Made by a program: the position numbers and the translations under genes. Of a DNA stretch of 64,000 nt, positions 1-12,460 are shown piece by piece. The stretch is taken from NCBI RefSeq assembly GCF_033958435.1, contig NC_134160.1, positions 18,091,001 to 18,155,000 on the forward strand. Reading direction: 5' to 3'. Numbering within the stretch: position 1 is the first letter of the stretch; each line of letters opens with the position of its first letter. This stretch comes from Carettochelys insculpta (Eukaryota > Chordata > Testudines > Carettochelyidae). The notes under the pieces are model-generated. The model was not told the origin of the DNA, made no database searches, and saw nothing but the letters and a program-made list of their open reading frames with translations.

Positions 1-2718
1 GCATCCTCACACCATTTGTCCCATGGTAACGACAGGCATCTTTTCTCTAATCAAGATCGCTTAATGAGATTTTTTAAAAAATAGCAGTAGGACTAAAACG
101 TGAAATTGATCATTTATCTGCAGCAGGGAAGTCACATCACTGAGGAGAGGATTTCACAGGACTGGCCAGCTCAGATTACTCCCCTCATTCCGATCACCAG
201 TTCTTAGGGAATATGGAAAAGAGATGAGAGCAAAACAGACAAGTAACATCCATCTTGCAGCGTCTGTACGGGGAAGAAGGGTGGCCAGCAGAGATGGGAA
301 CTGGTGGCCCTGACCCTGCCTGCTTCCCAAACCATGCTGACGATGTCTAGGAGATCCTCTGAGGCTGGGCTGTACACTGGAGCTCACGCCGGCATTGTCT
401 CACTACTCCCATGACTGCACTGGGTTAAAGAATGTCAGGGAACTGACTCTCAATAACGCTGCCCGTTCTGAGCAGCTACTCCCAACATCAGGCTGGCTGC
501 TGGAATCTGCTCCTCCTGAGGGTCTGAAGAGCCAGTGGTTGGAAAGACCTCTGGGCCTTGTAACAGTTGGAGGGGTCCTCCCTTCCCAGTCAGTCATCCC
601 AGGTTTGCATCTTGCTTCCTTGTTGGTAGCACGAAATTTCATCTGCCAATGGAGAGCTTATTGCTGGCAGTTTGCACACACCTTTAATAACCTGCCCTGG
701 CAGAGCCAAGAAGCCACACAGAACAGATTTAGGAGACCCTGTGTGACTGGCCCCCACGCTTGGAGACGCTCACCCTGGCCTCTGTTCTGGGCCGGGTTTC
801 AGAGCTCAGGCTCATGGTCCTGAGGTTTCCCGGGTGGGTGTGTAATTTCCCCCCACAGTGCTCGGGCTCTTTGGCAGAGAAGCTTCGCAGCACCCTCCAG
901 TGTCTCTGCAGCAGAACAGCATCAGGCTTGCTCTGGGGTGCCTGCAGAGAAGTCCAGGCTCCCCTTTGCCCACCAGCCCGAGGGCAGCACTCCTGTTCGG
1001 CACTGGGAGCACAGAGGAGAGCTTTTCCTCTGCTCTGTCAAGGACAGAGCCCGTGTGGACAGTTACGCTAGGAGCAGGGCCGGCACACACACACTCACGC
1101 CTCCATGTTCCCTCCCAATAGACACACGCACAGTACCTGCAACACTCCCCCCCACCTACACAGTGCAGCAGATGCCCCTGCGGCACTGCCAGTGAATCGC
1201 AGAGTAGCCCAGGATCCAAGCACCATGCACAGCACCTCCCACTGGCCATCCTGGGAATCAACTCTGCCAGGCCTGCCGCTCCCCATCAGCCGGGCTTTCT
1301 CCTGAGCTGTCTCCCCCGCAGTCCCTCGCTCCAGTCCCTGCCACATCGCTCGCCCCTCTGGCCAGGTCGCTCCGGGGGATCAGTCTCTCCAGAACTGCTC
1401 ATGTCTCCAACACGCCCACCCCCCCAATGGCTGGTAGGGGAACCCAGACCTGCCCTTTACATCGGGGAACCCTATGGCAAGCCACCTGACTGGTTTTCTC
1501 CAGGCTTTCTCCCTCTCTGGGTTTGCCACCAAGGGAGCAGCTACAACCTATTCCCCTGCCTTCCTGCAGCCCCACTCCGTAGCACCTGTCCCAACTGGTC
1601 CTGTACTCGGAGCTTTCAGCATTCAACTACTATGTTAGTTGGCCCATCTGCCCTCCATTAACCATGGGGTGGAGGCGCCCTCATACAGACTGCACAGAGC
1701 TTCCCCACTCCCCATTTACAAGGAGAGGGATTTAAAGCCGTGTGGGGCAGGCGGCTGTGATCAGTGCATCCCTCAACCAGTACCCATAGACACCAAGGCC
1801 CGAGCGCTGCAAAGCTTTATGCATATACTTACCTTTACCCACAGGGAGTGATCCCATCGGCTTCACCGGCGCTACTCAGCACAGCAAGCTAACCAGAGCG
1901 CAGCTCATCTGAAAAATACCCCCAAACTTCCCCTTCTAAAAGGAACTTTTCTGAAAAACCCAAACCCCCCCAAATTTGGGGTTTCCAGCTGAAAACTTTT
2001 TAATCAGAATTCACATTTTTCCCCAGAAACCAGACAGTTTCCTGAAAAAGTTCATTTTGACAAAACCATAATTTTCTGATCAACCGATTCAATGGGACAT
2101 TTTCACCCAGCCATAGGATGAATCGCTCTGGTTGGATCAGGCATCACTGGATTTGCTTCCCGACAGCAGGAATCCCCACAGGTATCGTGTCCGTCACACA
2201 CATAATCAGACGAAATGTTTAAACACATCCGCTTTGGTGGTCTTGGCACATCAGATGCATCTCCTGCCTGGGAATGTCCCAGCAAATGTGCTCCCAGATA
2301 GGAATAATCATGGGAATTGCACAGGCCAGTGAATGTTTGTAGCAGAGGAATTTTGAATTTGTAACCATTAATATGGATTCTGGAAACCAGATTCCAAGAT
2401 CTACTCTCATCCAATCAGGAGGTCAAAACAAATGCTGTACACCATGTGACCTAGATGTCCAGTGACACCAATTCAAATGTCCAGTTCTGACCACATGCTG
2501 TGAACTTCCAGGATACAGGTCCAAGAACATTCACAGAGATTAACTGGCAATGCTGTTCAAATGACCCCATAATATGAATAAATCAGAAGCTGCATGTGGC
2601 CAATACCCAAAGGAGAAAGAGGTGAAATTTGCTGAACAAACTGTTAATGATGCATTATTCGTTCTGTTCTATTAACAGGTAAAATGTGGCACAGATAGGC
2701 GTAGCGCATTTACAGAGA
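1..2718. other. Intergenic sequence, no gene recognised
   Basis: Only short overlapping open frames occur on both strands, without recognisable domains or a splice pattern. Bases about 1915-2110 are rich in A/T runs of the 'tgggacattttcaccca' type and loosely resemble 6085-6375, so both may be old copies of one interspersed repeat. The rest is anonymous. Confidence 0.5.
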
Positions 2719-3152
2719 GGACGCATCTACACTAGTCCCTACTTTTGGAAGAGGCATGTGAATGAGAGATTTTGGCATACGCTAATGAGGCACTGGTATG
2801 AATATGCAGCACCTCATTAGCATAATGGTGTCTGCATGTAATTCGAAAGTGCCTCTTTTGAAATGCATGCCACCCGTGTAGCTGGGGCCTTTCAAAAGGA
2901 CCCCCGAACTTGGAAAGCCCCTCATTCCCATTTGGTTTTGAGAAGAAGGGGCTTTCGAAGTCAGCGGGTTCTTTTGAAAGGCCCCAGCCCACATGGGCAG
3001 CGTGCGATTCAAAAGCGGCACTTTTGAACTGCATGCAGCCGCCACTATGCTAATGAAGTGCTGCATATTCATGGCAGTGCCTCATTAGCATCTGCTGAAG
3101 TCCCTCATTCCCGTGCCCTTTCCAAAAGGAGGGAGCTAGTGTAGATGTGGCC
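2719..3152. mobile_element. Palindromic MITE, 434 bp (Harbinger-like termini)
   Basis: The two halves are imperfect reverse complements over almost their whole length. The left end reads GGACGCATCTACACTAG and the reverse complement of the right end reads GGCCACATCTACACTAG. Shared inner blocks include CTAATGAGGCACTG, ATGAATATGCAGCAC and GGGGCCTTTCAAAAG on opposite strands. The flanks carry AGAGA on both sides (2714-2718 and 3153-3157), compatible with a 3- or 5-bp target-site duplication. The first dozen bases resemble the ends of the Harbinger copies at 14434 and 33060. There is no coding capacity. Assignment to Harbinger is inference; palindromic MITE structure is seen directly. Confidence 0.75.
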
Positions 3153-3319
3153 AGAGAGAATTCTTCTTCTTCCAAGTATGACGGACTTGCACAAGAGAAC
3201 AAGGAAACCCATGGAAACCTGGGTGTGAGGTGAGTGCTTTAATCTGGGGAAAGCGTGTGCTTTTTTTCTGTGATCTGTTTTTTTTGTGACAGCGGAGAGA
3301 AGTTAGAGTGAGTGAGTGA

Positions 3320-3355
<36 letters not shown>

Positions 3356-6300
3356 CAGAGAGATGCAACATGACACCAGCGAATCCATCAAATGACACTG
3401 CATGTCAGGTCATGTCACAACATAATTAAAACATTATATCTTGTTGATGAAGCTGTTGCCATCAATTCAGAGAGTGACTGTTCCAATCTGCAAAAAGTGG
3501 AAATTTCTCTCCCCCATTTGTTAGAATGGGGGGAATAGCTGGAATGCCATCTGATATTCTATTTAGGGCATTAAGCCTTAATCCCATTAGAAGATTCATA
3601 GCATAACCAGCCATTGACAGATAGATACATGGGCAGATTTCTTCTTAGACACCTGCACCTCCTGCTGCAAGAAGCAATTTGAAAAGAACAACAAGAAGCC
3701 TCGTTCCTAGCTCACTTCTAAGTGCTTCTCTTCCCCTCTAACACAGTTTAGTGCCAGGTTTTATAGACTGCTCACGCTGTCGGGAACGTTGGTATTATGC
3801 TGTTAACTTGGTGCTTGAATGTTCCAGCACTATTCATTTAAGACAAGCATCTGGCATGCAGCAACAAAATGGCTGATAGAATAAAATTAGGCAAGTTTAT
3901 ATGATTAGCCATAGCTGGGAGCCAGCATCAGTCTCAGTTTGCACAAGGAGGGCTGTAATATGCCCAGGAGGTTATGTATTGAATACAGCTAGGCCGGATG
4001 CCCGAGCTGCAGGAGCAGGGACATACACGGAGCATTCTGGGTGCAGGGCATTCTGGCACCTGCGAGGGGAGTGGGATTTGTGGACATTGGAGCTCTTAGA
4101 TATCACAGCGGGGGTGGGAAGAGGCAAGGGCTCACCTTTGATGCTGTACCCATGGGAGCAAAGAGGCGAGGGAGAGGGAGGGCAGTTGTGATCTTCTTTA
4201 AACAACCCGGGCAATGCTGTGTGTGTTTGCAGGGGGAAACACAAAGGGGATAGCACAGAGTACTCCAGCAAGACAGCTATCACAGAAGAAGGGTGGGCTG
4301 CAAGGGGGTGATGCCTAAAGGAAAGGAGGGAGCAGGCCAAAATGAGTCCCATCATTTCCAAGTGGGGCTGAGCACGGCGTCCTGGAACAGGACCAAGATG
4401 TGAATGAGGGGGGCTTAGCAGCAAACCTGGGATCCACATCCACCCTGGGAATTTCCATAAAATCTCTCTCTCTATCCCCAGACACCCCCTCTGTCTTTCT
4501 ATCTATCTAGCCCCAGACACCCCCTCTGTCTATCTATCTACCTGTGTATCTAGCTGCCTGCCTGCCTGTCTGTCGCACTGACATCTGCATGCTGGATGTC
4601 CTGTCAGCATTTCTAGCACCGAGAACTCTTTTGCACATACACTCTCAAGTGCCAGATTTGGGGACTTCATCAGGGCCAGACACAAAATTAATAGCAGGTC
4701 CAGGTTCAGATTCCAGCCTCTTCTGCACAGGCTGGAGCACTGGGCTGTGAGGTGAGAACTTTTGTACACAGAGCGCTAACCCCTGTGGTGATGGGAGCTC
4801 TCTAGAGATCCGGTAGGTGGCTGTGCAGCTATTAGTGAAACTCCGGTTCAGATCCTGAGTCCTTCTGTTCATGTCCCTGCCCCGCGTTCTGGGCTGCCTG
4901 GAACTCTGAAGGTGACACAGCTGGGGCCTCCCCAGCCAGCAGCACTGTGTGGGGAAGCCAAGTTCTGACCAGGGAGCTGGGAGGTGGGTGGAGCTCAGTT
5001 GTATTGTCTTACTCTGCCCAAAGGCTGTGTCCCTTTAGAGCCTATTGGATCTCACAGAGCTCCCTTCTGCTCCCCGAAAAGAAAACCATTGTCAGCTGTA
5101 CGCCAAGAAGGCAACGGGGCAAGGTCGCCCCAGCCTTCCCATTAGCGCAAGCACACTGGGAATCTATGAATGGGATGTTGGTGGAGGGGACCGAGGCACC
5201 TTTAAGCTGCATGGCAGCGTGGGAGCCGGATAAACGCTGCCCTAGGTAATAAGGGCAAGTGGAGATCACCGCATGCATGAGGCAGAGGGAGCTGCAGTCT
5301 TTGCTTCCGGGCACGTCCCACGCTGGCTCCTTCACATCTCTCATCTCCAGGCCTTTGCAGTGCCATGTTCCAACACCACAGCCTGTCCAGGCTCCCGGAC
5401 CACCCCAGGGCCAGCTTCAGACCACTGGCTCCCCCGCTGGGAAGCAGATGGCTTTGGAAGTAAGCCCCTTTGCCCGGTAACTGAAGAGAAAGTTCAGCGG
5501 CTCTCAAAAGAGCCTTGGCCCCCTAACCCAGGATTTGGGCTCTGACTGCCCGGGCTGGAGCAGGCTGGGATCCATCTGGTCTCCATTAGTGGTTCCAGAG
5601 AGACAGCCAAAGCAGGGCCTCCATCTGCCAGGGAGGTCTGGCACTCTGCTGCCAATCACGGGACATGTAACCACCCAACTGGCTCTGTCCTCCAGGGCTG
5701 TGCCGGACATGCTCTGGCTGCTGCATGGAGGTCAACAAGCCTGCGTAACTGGCCCACGTCTCCAAACCTTCCCCCACCCTGAGGCGGGACACAGATTTGC
5801 GCAAATCCAACATAACGAGGGAGCTGCACCTGCCGCTTGCTATGCTCAGCAGCCCCCTATTCTTGGGGAGCGGGGAGCCACGTGGCCAGCCCTGGTCTTC
5901 CTGGGGCCTCCCGCCAGGCTGGTCCCTCTCTCCACCTCCCCGCCAGAGCTGCCCGCAGCAACCGCCCGCAAGCCTTCCTGGGCAGCGGGCAGATGCATTT
6001 GTGTGATGATGTCATTCTGCTGCCTGGGAGAAAACAATTTTGATACATACAGAGAGATAATAACATATCATTCCTATTCAGGTCAATCCAAGGTTTTGTT
6101 TTGAACATTTCAAAATATTTTATTTCAATTATCACTGGTTTAATATTGTAACTTTTTAAAGTAAAAGTAGCTTAAATTTTTAAACAAAAAGCCATTTCAA
6201 ACCAAGCACTTGGAAGTTTTCATGCAGAAAAGGGGAAAATGGGACATTTGAAACCCTTTTTCCAAAACTTTTCTGAAACAGAAATTTGTTAAAACTTCCC

Positions 6301-6570
6301 CTATCCAGGTAAACGTTTCACTTTCAATTAATTGGAATGTTCCAATGAAAAAACACTTTGCTGAAAAACTCCTGCCCTGCGGAAGCGCGTGACCTCGTGG
6401 TTTCAGGCCCCGTCGTGACTTCGTCTGTCAGAAAACTGAGCCGGTTTGCTGTCACACCAGTGACATGACGGCTGCTAACAGTAACAACACCAACGGAGAA
6501 AAACAGCCTGTAATTTCCCCACACAAAGTCTGTCTACTGAAGTAGTTGCTGATAATCTAAATATCTCACA
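3153..6570. other. Intergenic sequence with simple repeats
   Basis: No gene is recognised. The stretch holds a GAGT/GT microsatellite at about 3309-3353 and a TATC/CTGC-rich tract at about 4485-4572, the latter around a short tandem copy of CCCCAGACACCCCCTCTGTCT. An AT-rich possible old repeat lies at about 6085-6375. Open frames such as 5535-6104 have overlapping rivals on both strands and no domain. Confidence 0.5.
3309..3353. repeat. (GAGT)n/(GT)n microsatellite
   Basis: Four or so GAGT units pass directly into an uninterrupted GT run of about 15 dinucleotides. No function is implied. Confidence 0.95.
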
Positions 6571-6584
6571 TGTGTCTGCACTAC

Positions 6585-6701
6585 ACCCCCCGCCAGGGCT
6601 CATCCTCACTTTACAGCTGAGATCTTGAGAGTCCAAAGTCACCCAGGGAATCTTGGTCTCAGGGAAGCGCACTAACCATTGGACCATTCTGCCTCTGATT
6701 T
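6585..6701 (-). repeat. Possible tRNA-derived SINE (MIR-like)
   Basis: On the minus strand the sequence starts GGCAGAATGGTCCAATGG, which fits a Pol III A-box pattern. It continues with a TTAGTGC-type tRNA-like segment, then GGGTGACTTTGGAC and CAGCTGTAAAGTGAGGATG, which resemble the conserved core and tail of MIR-type SINEs. The B-box is eroded. This is a divergent copy; the family call is tentative. Confidence 0.4.
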
Positions 6702-6750
6702 TATTCTACTCTGTGTCCTGTAGATTGTGCTTTCCCAATTTCCACTCCCT

Positions 6751-6976
6751 GTCCCCATACGCAGCACCCTGCTCCTCAGCCTTCCTCTGAGGCGCGGCTC
6801 CCCCCACCCCTCCCACAGAGCCCTGTGTGACGTGCAACCCGCCCCGTAGCTCTGGCCACTCCCCGTCCCACACGCAGCACCCTGCTCCTCAGCCTTCCTC
6901 TGAGGCGCGGCTCCACCCACCCCTCGCACAGAGCCCTGTGTGATGTACAACCCGCCCCATAGCTCTGGCTGGTGAC
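6751..6976. repeat. Tandem duplication, 113-bp unit, two copies
   Basis: The block beginning GCAGCACCCTGCTCCTCAGC at 6761 recurs at 6874 and is followed in both copies by the same CTTCCTCTGAGGCGCGGCTCC and ACAGAGCCCTGTGTGA segments. The copies differ by only a few substitutions, so the duplication is fairly recent. It inflates the minus-strand open frames that cover it; those carry no recognised domain. Confidence 0.9.
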
Positions 6977-8900
6977 TGGCCCTGCAGACACACTGTGGGA
7001 GTTGGGAGGCTGGAACGCTGGATTTCTTTCTCTGTAGAGACAAATTGTTTTTACCAATATTACAATCAACTCTTTCCTCTTCTTCCGAAAGTGAATTAAC
7101 TGACTAGAGCGAGAAGGTTTCTCTGTCTTCCCCTCTCTCTCACACTAAGCTATCTATTTACCTATCTATTTACATGTATCCTTTTCCCAGTGAATTACGC
7201 CAGTGAAGCGGTAAAGTGTTATGTATTTGCAAGGCCCATAATCTTTAAAAGCACAGTGATGCATGCTCCAGATGAGAAAAGAGCCTCCATCCAGCATGTT
7301 AATAGATAGCATTAGGGCAATAATGAAAAGCACTTGAGACAAGTAAGCCCCTATCAAAAGCTGAGTAATAGGGCTGCACAGAATGAATCACACAATGCAC
7401 CTCCTCTGCAGAAAGATATTAAGACGTCTGCTTCAGTGCAGGGTCTATTCACTCTAACAGCTGCTTCATTTCTCTGATAAAATGGGAGTGGGAAGACCTT
7501 TTTCAGCTACTTCCTTTTTTACCTGGCACCTTCCATGCACTCGTACTGCATCCAGATACAGCCTCTGCACACGCAGAGAGAGACACACACACGCACTGCA
7601 CAGCGGTATGGCCACACGCACAGTGACAGACGCACACCCACACCGAGAGAGAAGCATGCACATGCACACACAGATCTCTTCCTCTCACACAGCTACTACA
7701 TCCAGCCACACAGCATTCTAACACATGCTCACACCTGCATGCACCTTTGTGCTACGCGGCATAGACCCCCCCCCCAAACTCTTAGGACACAGGGCCTTTC
7801 CCACCATCTCCCACCCACATTACCCCCTCCCCCCGTAGAAATTTCCCCCTCCCCCAGATCTGCATCAAGGCCAGGTTCTTCTCCTCGGTACGGTTCGGAC
7901 AGCCCATCCGTCCATGTTCAGCTTTTGGGGGTGTAGGCAGGGGGTGGACACTGCTGTGTCCGTCACAGACTGCACAGCTCGGTTCTCCGCACAGATAACG
8001 GGCGATACTTATCATCCCCCTCCGCCCAGGGCAGGGCAGGGCAGCACTTACTCTGTGTGGTCGGCCACGTGGCCGAGTCGCGGCCAGCATGGAGCAGACA
8101 GCTGCAGGGGAGATGCTCAGGGCTGGCCTAGCCTGGATGGGCAGGAAGAGGCAAGGGCGAGAGACAAGCAGCAGACAGATCCGGAGGAGTGGGCGAGCCT
8201 GGGGTGGTGCTGGCTGGGAAGAAAACCCACTGCCGAACACTGGGAGGCTGGAATTCCCTCCATACCCCCTGGTAGAGGGGCCCCAGGCGCTGGGGACTGC
8301 ACCACTGCAGTCACTGCCAGTTATCCCTCCTGTTATTGGACCCTGAGCCTGGCAGGGTGGACCCCAGCTGCCCTTCTCCTCTGTGGGCAGCGAGCAGGCC
8401 CGGCAACGAGTGCCAGCTTGGACATCTGAACGCAAGGGGGGACTGACTGCCCGGCTCCCCAGCCCAGTGCTGCTGCCTTGCAGCCCTCCCCTTTCAGCCA
8501 GTGCCTGCACAGCCGGCATGGGGCACCCAGCGGCAGTGTGCCACGGCCCTCTGTGAGCAGCGTGGGACTCCGCCCGCCTGCGGTGGCAGCTGCAGAGACA
8601 GGGGCAGTGGAGCTGGCAGCGTCTAGCCCCTCGGGGTGCAGCCTCCTTCCCCACATCTGTGCGACATCGCCCGCAAGGCTGGGGACAGCTGCAACACTCC
8701 ATGAAGCAGCCACCTTGCGAGAACGCCAGCTGGAGAGGAGTAGGCCTAGGAGCCCAGGGGCAGAGCCTCACCCGCAGCCAAACACACTTCACCCCCATTC
8801 TTCTCTCTCTAGGGTTTGGCATGCCGACCCCAGGCTCTGCATGTGAGCTTCCGGTTTGGGTGACCCGCTGTCCCTCAGGGCAGGCCTGGCCTTGCCCTTT
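6977..8900. other. Intergenic sequence, CA-rich tract and GC-rich part
   Basis: Bases about 7557-7735 form an imperfect CA/CACG-rich tract. From about 7.8 kb the base composition becomes GC-rich, and long open frames appear on both strands, the longest at 7782-9023 on the minus strand. None shows a domain, conserved start context or exon-like pattern, so I do not call a gene. Confidence 0.45.
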
Positions 8901-9046
8901 ACTGGGAATGGGCGGCAGGGGATGGCTCACCTGATGATTGCCAGTTCTGTTCCCTCCCTCTGGGGCACCTGGCACACTCGGCAGACAGGACACTGGCCTA
9001 GATGGGCCTTGGGCCTGGCCCACTGTGGCCGTTCTGACACTCTTCC
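8901..9046 (+). mobile_element. CR1 LINE, 3' end fragment
   Basis: The segment CTCTGGGGCACCTGGCA...GGCAGACAGGACACTGGCCTAGATGGGCC matches, with substitutions and small gaps, the 3' untranslated end of the better preserved CR1 at 17560-17725. Only the tail is present and the terminal octamer repeat is lost. It is an old 5'-truncated insertion. Confidence 0.75.
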
Positions 9047-12000
9047 TTGTCCAGCCGGAAGGAGGTGTTATTACCCTGCATTTGCATACTGAAGCGATAT
9101 GTTACCCCAACCGGCCAAACCAGGCAGACCGAGGTAGCTGTGAGCCAGTGGCTGCAGTGAGCGCTTGTGAGGAATTGCTCAGTGCCTCCTGCAAGGGGCT
9201 GGAGGTGATGCCCAGGGGGCACCGCTCTGAACCCCGGCGTGGGCTGCGGTGCAGGGAGAGAGGAGTGGGGCATGGACGGACTGTCACACTGCGAGGGAGG
9301 AAAGCCAGTGCAAGGAGTGGGGGTGGTGTTTGCTGGGGGCCACCAGCCTTTGAACTGTGGGTGTGGTGGTCTCCCCTCTCCCCTGTAGGTGCACAGCGCC
9401 CATGTGTGCGAGGGGAGCACGCTGTCTCTCAGCACCCTGCGGGGTGTTCGTATTGCCCAGAATACAGGGTGCAGACTCCAGCCAGTTCCATTTTCTATTG
9501 TGAAAAGAAACCCTTGGCCAAAGAGCCTGCCCTGTGCTGCTGCTGACTCCACCTGGCGGAAGGGCTGCCTGGCAGGGCAGAGGAGCAGGCACAGGCCCTG
9601 CATGGGCACAAGGAAGCATACGCCCGAGGCACAGAGGGAGCAGCGGGCCCCTCGTGTCCCTCGCATGCTCACTTCTGGATGTGCGGAGGGCGTGGGGTCC
9701 TACCAAGCCATTTAGTTGTGCATTTCCCTCTCCAGTGCAAGCCCCTCCTGGGATACAAAGTGCTCAGCCCTTTTCACCTTGCACTCCCACGTGCAACCCT
9801 CTGCACCTGGGCTGGGCTGGGCTGGGCTGGGGCAGCCTGCCAGCTGTGCAGAGGAGGGGGTGGCCAGAGCCTGGCTTCCAGCCACTGGGTTTCTTTCCTG
9901 CTCCTGCCACAGCTGCTCTTTGGAACCTGGCATCTGCTGGTAGCATAGTGATAAGAAAGGGGGAGGTATATGGGGCTCGACAGATACAGAGGGTGAGGTT
10001 GGAAGCTGCTGCCCATGGGACAGCCCACTCTTCACACAGCGCTGCGCAGGTCCTTGCCATTCGGATTTGGCCAAGACAGCCTGGGCAGAGATTTCAGTGC
10101 TCCTGTGCCACCCCGCCTCCCGCCGGGCACCTCCCCGGGCCAGCCAGGCTGCAGGGGCAACACTTGTTTCCCTGCGGCAGCCGGAAAGGCCTCTCTGTGG
10201 TGGCCAGTGCTTGGTGTGGGTTTGCGGCTGGCTGCCTGAGGACAAGCAGTCATGGGCTCCCGGAGGCTCTTCAGCGCCAAACTCGTCATCGCTGCTGAAT
10301 GGCGCCCCCGGAGCGTGCACCAGCACACAGACGGCTGGCGGGAGCACCAGCGCTCCTTGGAATGGGAGCGCTGAGTAATCCACCCTGGGGTTCTCACGCC
10401 AGCTCCCCACGTGCTTGGCTGCAGCAGGAGGCTGAGAACCTAGAGTGCTGCCTGCTATGGGGTCGGATGCTCCACGCACTCCTGCAGGTCTGCCCACCGG
10501 CCGCTGGGGACACCAGGCCATGGTGCACGACGACCACCTCACTCCTTGCTCACACTGCCTGCATGGGTTGGTGCCACAGTTGCCCCTGCCCACCACTCTG
10601 CTCTGGCCCTCAGGAGTCCCCCTCGTCCCCTTCCGGCAGCACACGGAGGAACAGCTGCTTCCTGTCACTCCAGGCCCAGTCGGGGTGAGGTGGAAAACAT
10701 CCCACAGCTCCTGGCTCCGAATGGTCCTTGTGTGCTGCTGGCTCTATGTGCTGAGGCGAGACAGCCCCGGCTGGTCTCAGTGGAAGTGGAAGCCTGCACC
10801 AGCTCTAGGCATACTCTGCAGGGCACTGCCTGGTCTCTGACCCCCCAGGAGCTAGTGCAGCTCCTGGGGAAAGGGAGGCGGACCTGAGAGTCAGGAAACC
10901 CCGGCAGCGCTGCAGACAGCAGCATCCCTCTCGGCTTGACAAGAGCCATGCAGCCTGGAGAAAGCCTGGGCAAGAGGGCGAAGGATGTGGGCTGCTGGCC
11001 AAGAGGGGGGACAGCTGAGGAGCTGGGAGCCTAGTGTGAGGGACCCAGGTAGAGGAAGTGGGGGCAGGAGCCCTGAACTGCGGCAGCCATGTCCCCTTAT
11101 CACCTCTTTGTGGTTGAGGGTGACATTGGACGTGACTGAGGCTGTAAGGAACTGAGCACCATTATGAATAGGTGGTATTTCTTTATTACTGCATTCCAGG
11201 GCACTGCCCATGCACTGGGATTCCTGCCCTCACCCTGCAGAGGTGCCAGCTGCCCAGGAAAAGGCAGTTAGTGTTTGCCACAAAAGCTCCCACAATCTCT
11301 ACGTCTTTGCAGGCCAACCACCCAGCCCCGACGGGGTCCGGGGGGCTCCCAGTGCCTGCCCTCCCCAGCTGGCTCTACGCAGCTGTGACTGGCTGGAAAG
11401 GCTGCAGGCAGAGTCTTTGCCAGCAAGCAGGGTTTGGGGACCTGGAACACCCAGAGGGAGAATGGGAGCCAGCCTGGGAGGAAGCATCCAGTGAGGGTCA
11501 CTGGGCTGGACCCCGGAGCAGAGGGATGCTCCAGCTGCCTGCCAGCACTGAGCAAGGCGCCTAGAACTGAGGCCGTGAGTAGGCAGAGTGCCGAGCAGTC
11601 TGTGGACTGTATCCTGGAAGCGGGGCTGCGGCGTGACTAGCAGAGGGGCTGAGTCACAGAGCCAACACTGGGGGTCCTGGCGCGAGAGCAGTTGCAGGCC
11701 TGAGTCAGTGACAGCTTGGAAACTGTGGGCAGGGCCCTCGGCCTCCGAGAGCGAATCCCGCAGCCAGGAGGAGACGTGGGGCCAGCGGGGAGCCAACGAC
11801 GCTCCTTTGAGCCAAGCCGCACACTCACCTGTGCCAGCCACGTCTCCACAGGCTAGGCACCAGGCAGTGCTTGGCATGCTGTGCCCGGGCCGGCTGTGTC
11901 ATGCTCACCTCATGCCAAGCGCCTCGTGGGCCCTCCCCAGGCTGTTCTCACTGCATAACCCCAGACTGCAGGTGAGACAGAGTGAGCTACGCCCCTCGGC

Positions 12001-12427
12001 AGGCAGGAGCCCATCCCATGAGCGCACACGCCACTCCATAGCTGTCCTCAGGGACATTCCTGCCCTGGGCGCTGCCATTACACCATCCCTGCGTCTCCCA
12101 GGGTGGGCCTGCAAGCCCTGTTTGTATTGCGTAAACTGGCATCACTGGCAGCTGGCACTAAGGTAACACCCTGACAGCCGGGGAGCTAGCTCCCCGAGGG
12201 ACTCAGCCAGGTGGGGGGCAGCTTTTGAGCCTCCCACATTTCTGTTCTCTGGCTGTGTGGTGCCCAGCACCAAGCAGTCCGGTCCAGGACTGGCACACCG
12301 AGCTGCTCCATCAATAGAGCGTGACAACGATATAAATTCAGCTCCAGGGGGTTTGTTTTCATTCAGGAAAATGAAACAAAACAAGTCTGAACAATAGCGA
12401 GAGCCATTCCAAGAGCAGTGTGTGCAC

Positions 12428-12460
<33 letters not shown>

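Noticed and set aside
6660..6701. Functional tRNA gene
   Set aside because: Only an A-box-like start is present; the B-box and clover-leaf arms are not intact, so a SINE head is more likely.
7782..9023. 413-codon open frame, minus strand
   Set aside because: Overlaps a CR1 tail at 8901-9046, has competing frames on both strands and no domain; GC content explains its length.
9712..10668. 318-codon open frame, minus strand
   Set aside because: Opposed by open frames on the plus strand over the same bases; no domain, no exon-like structure.
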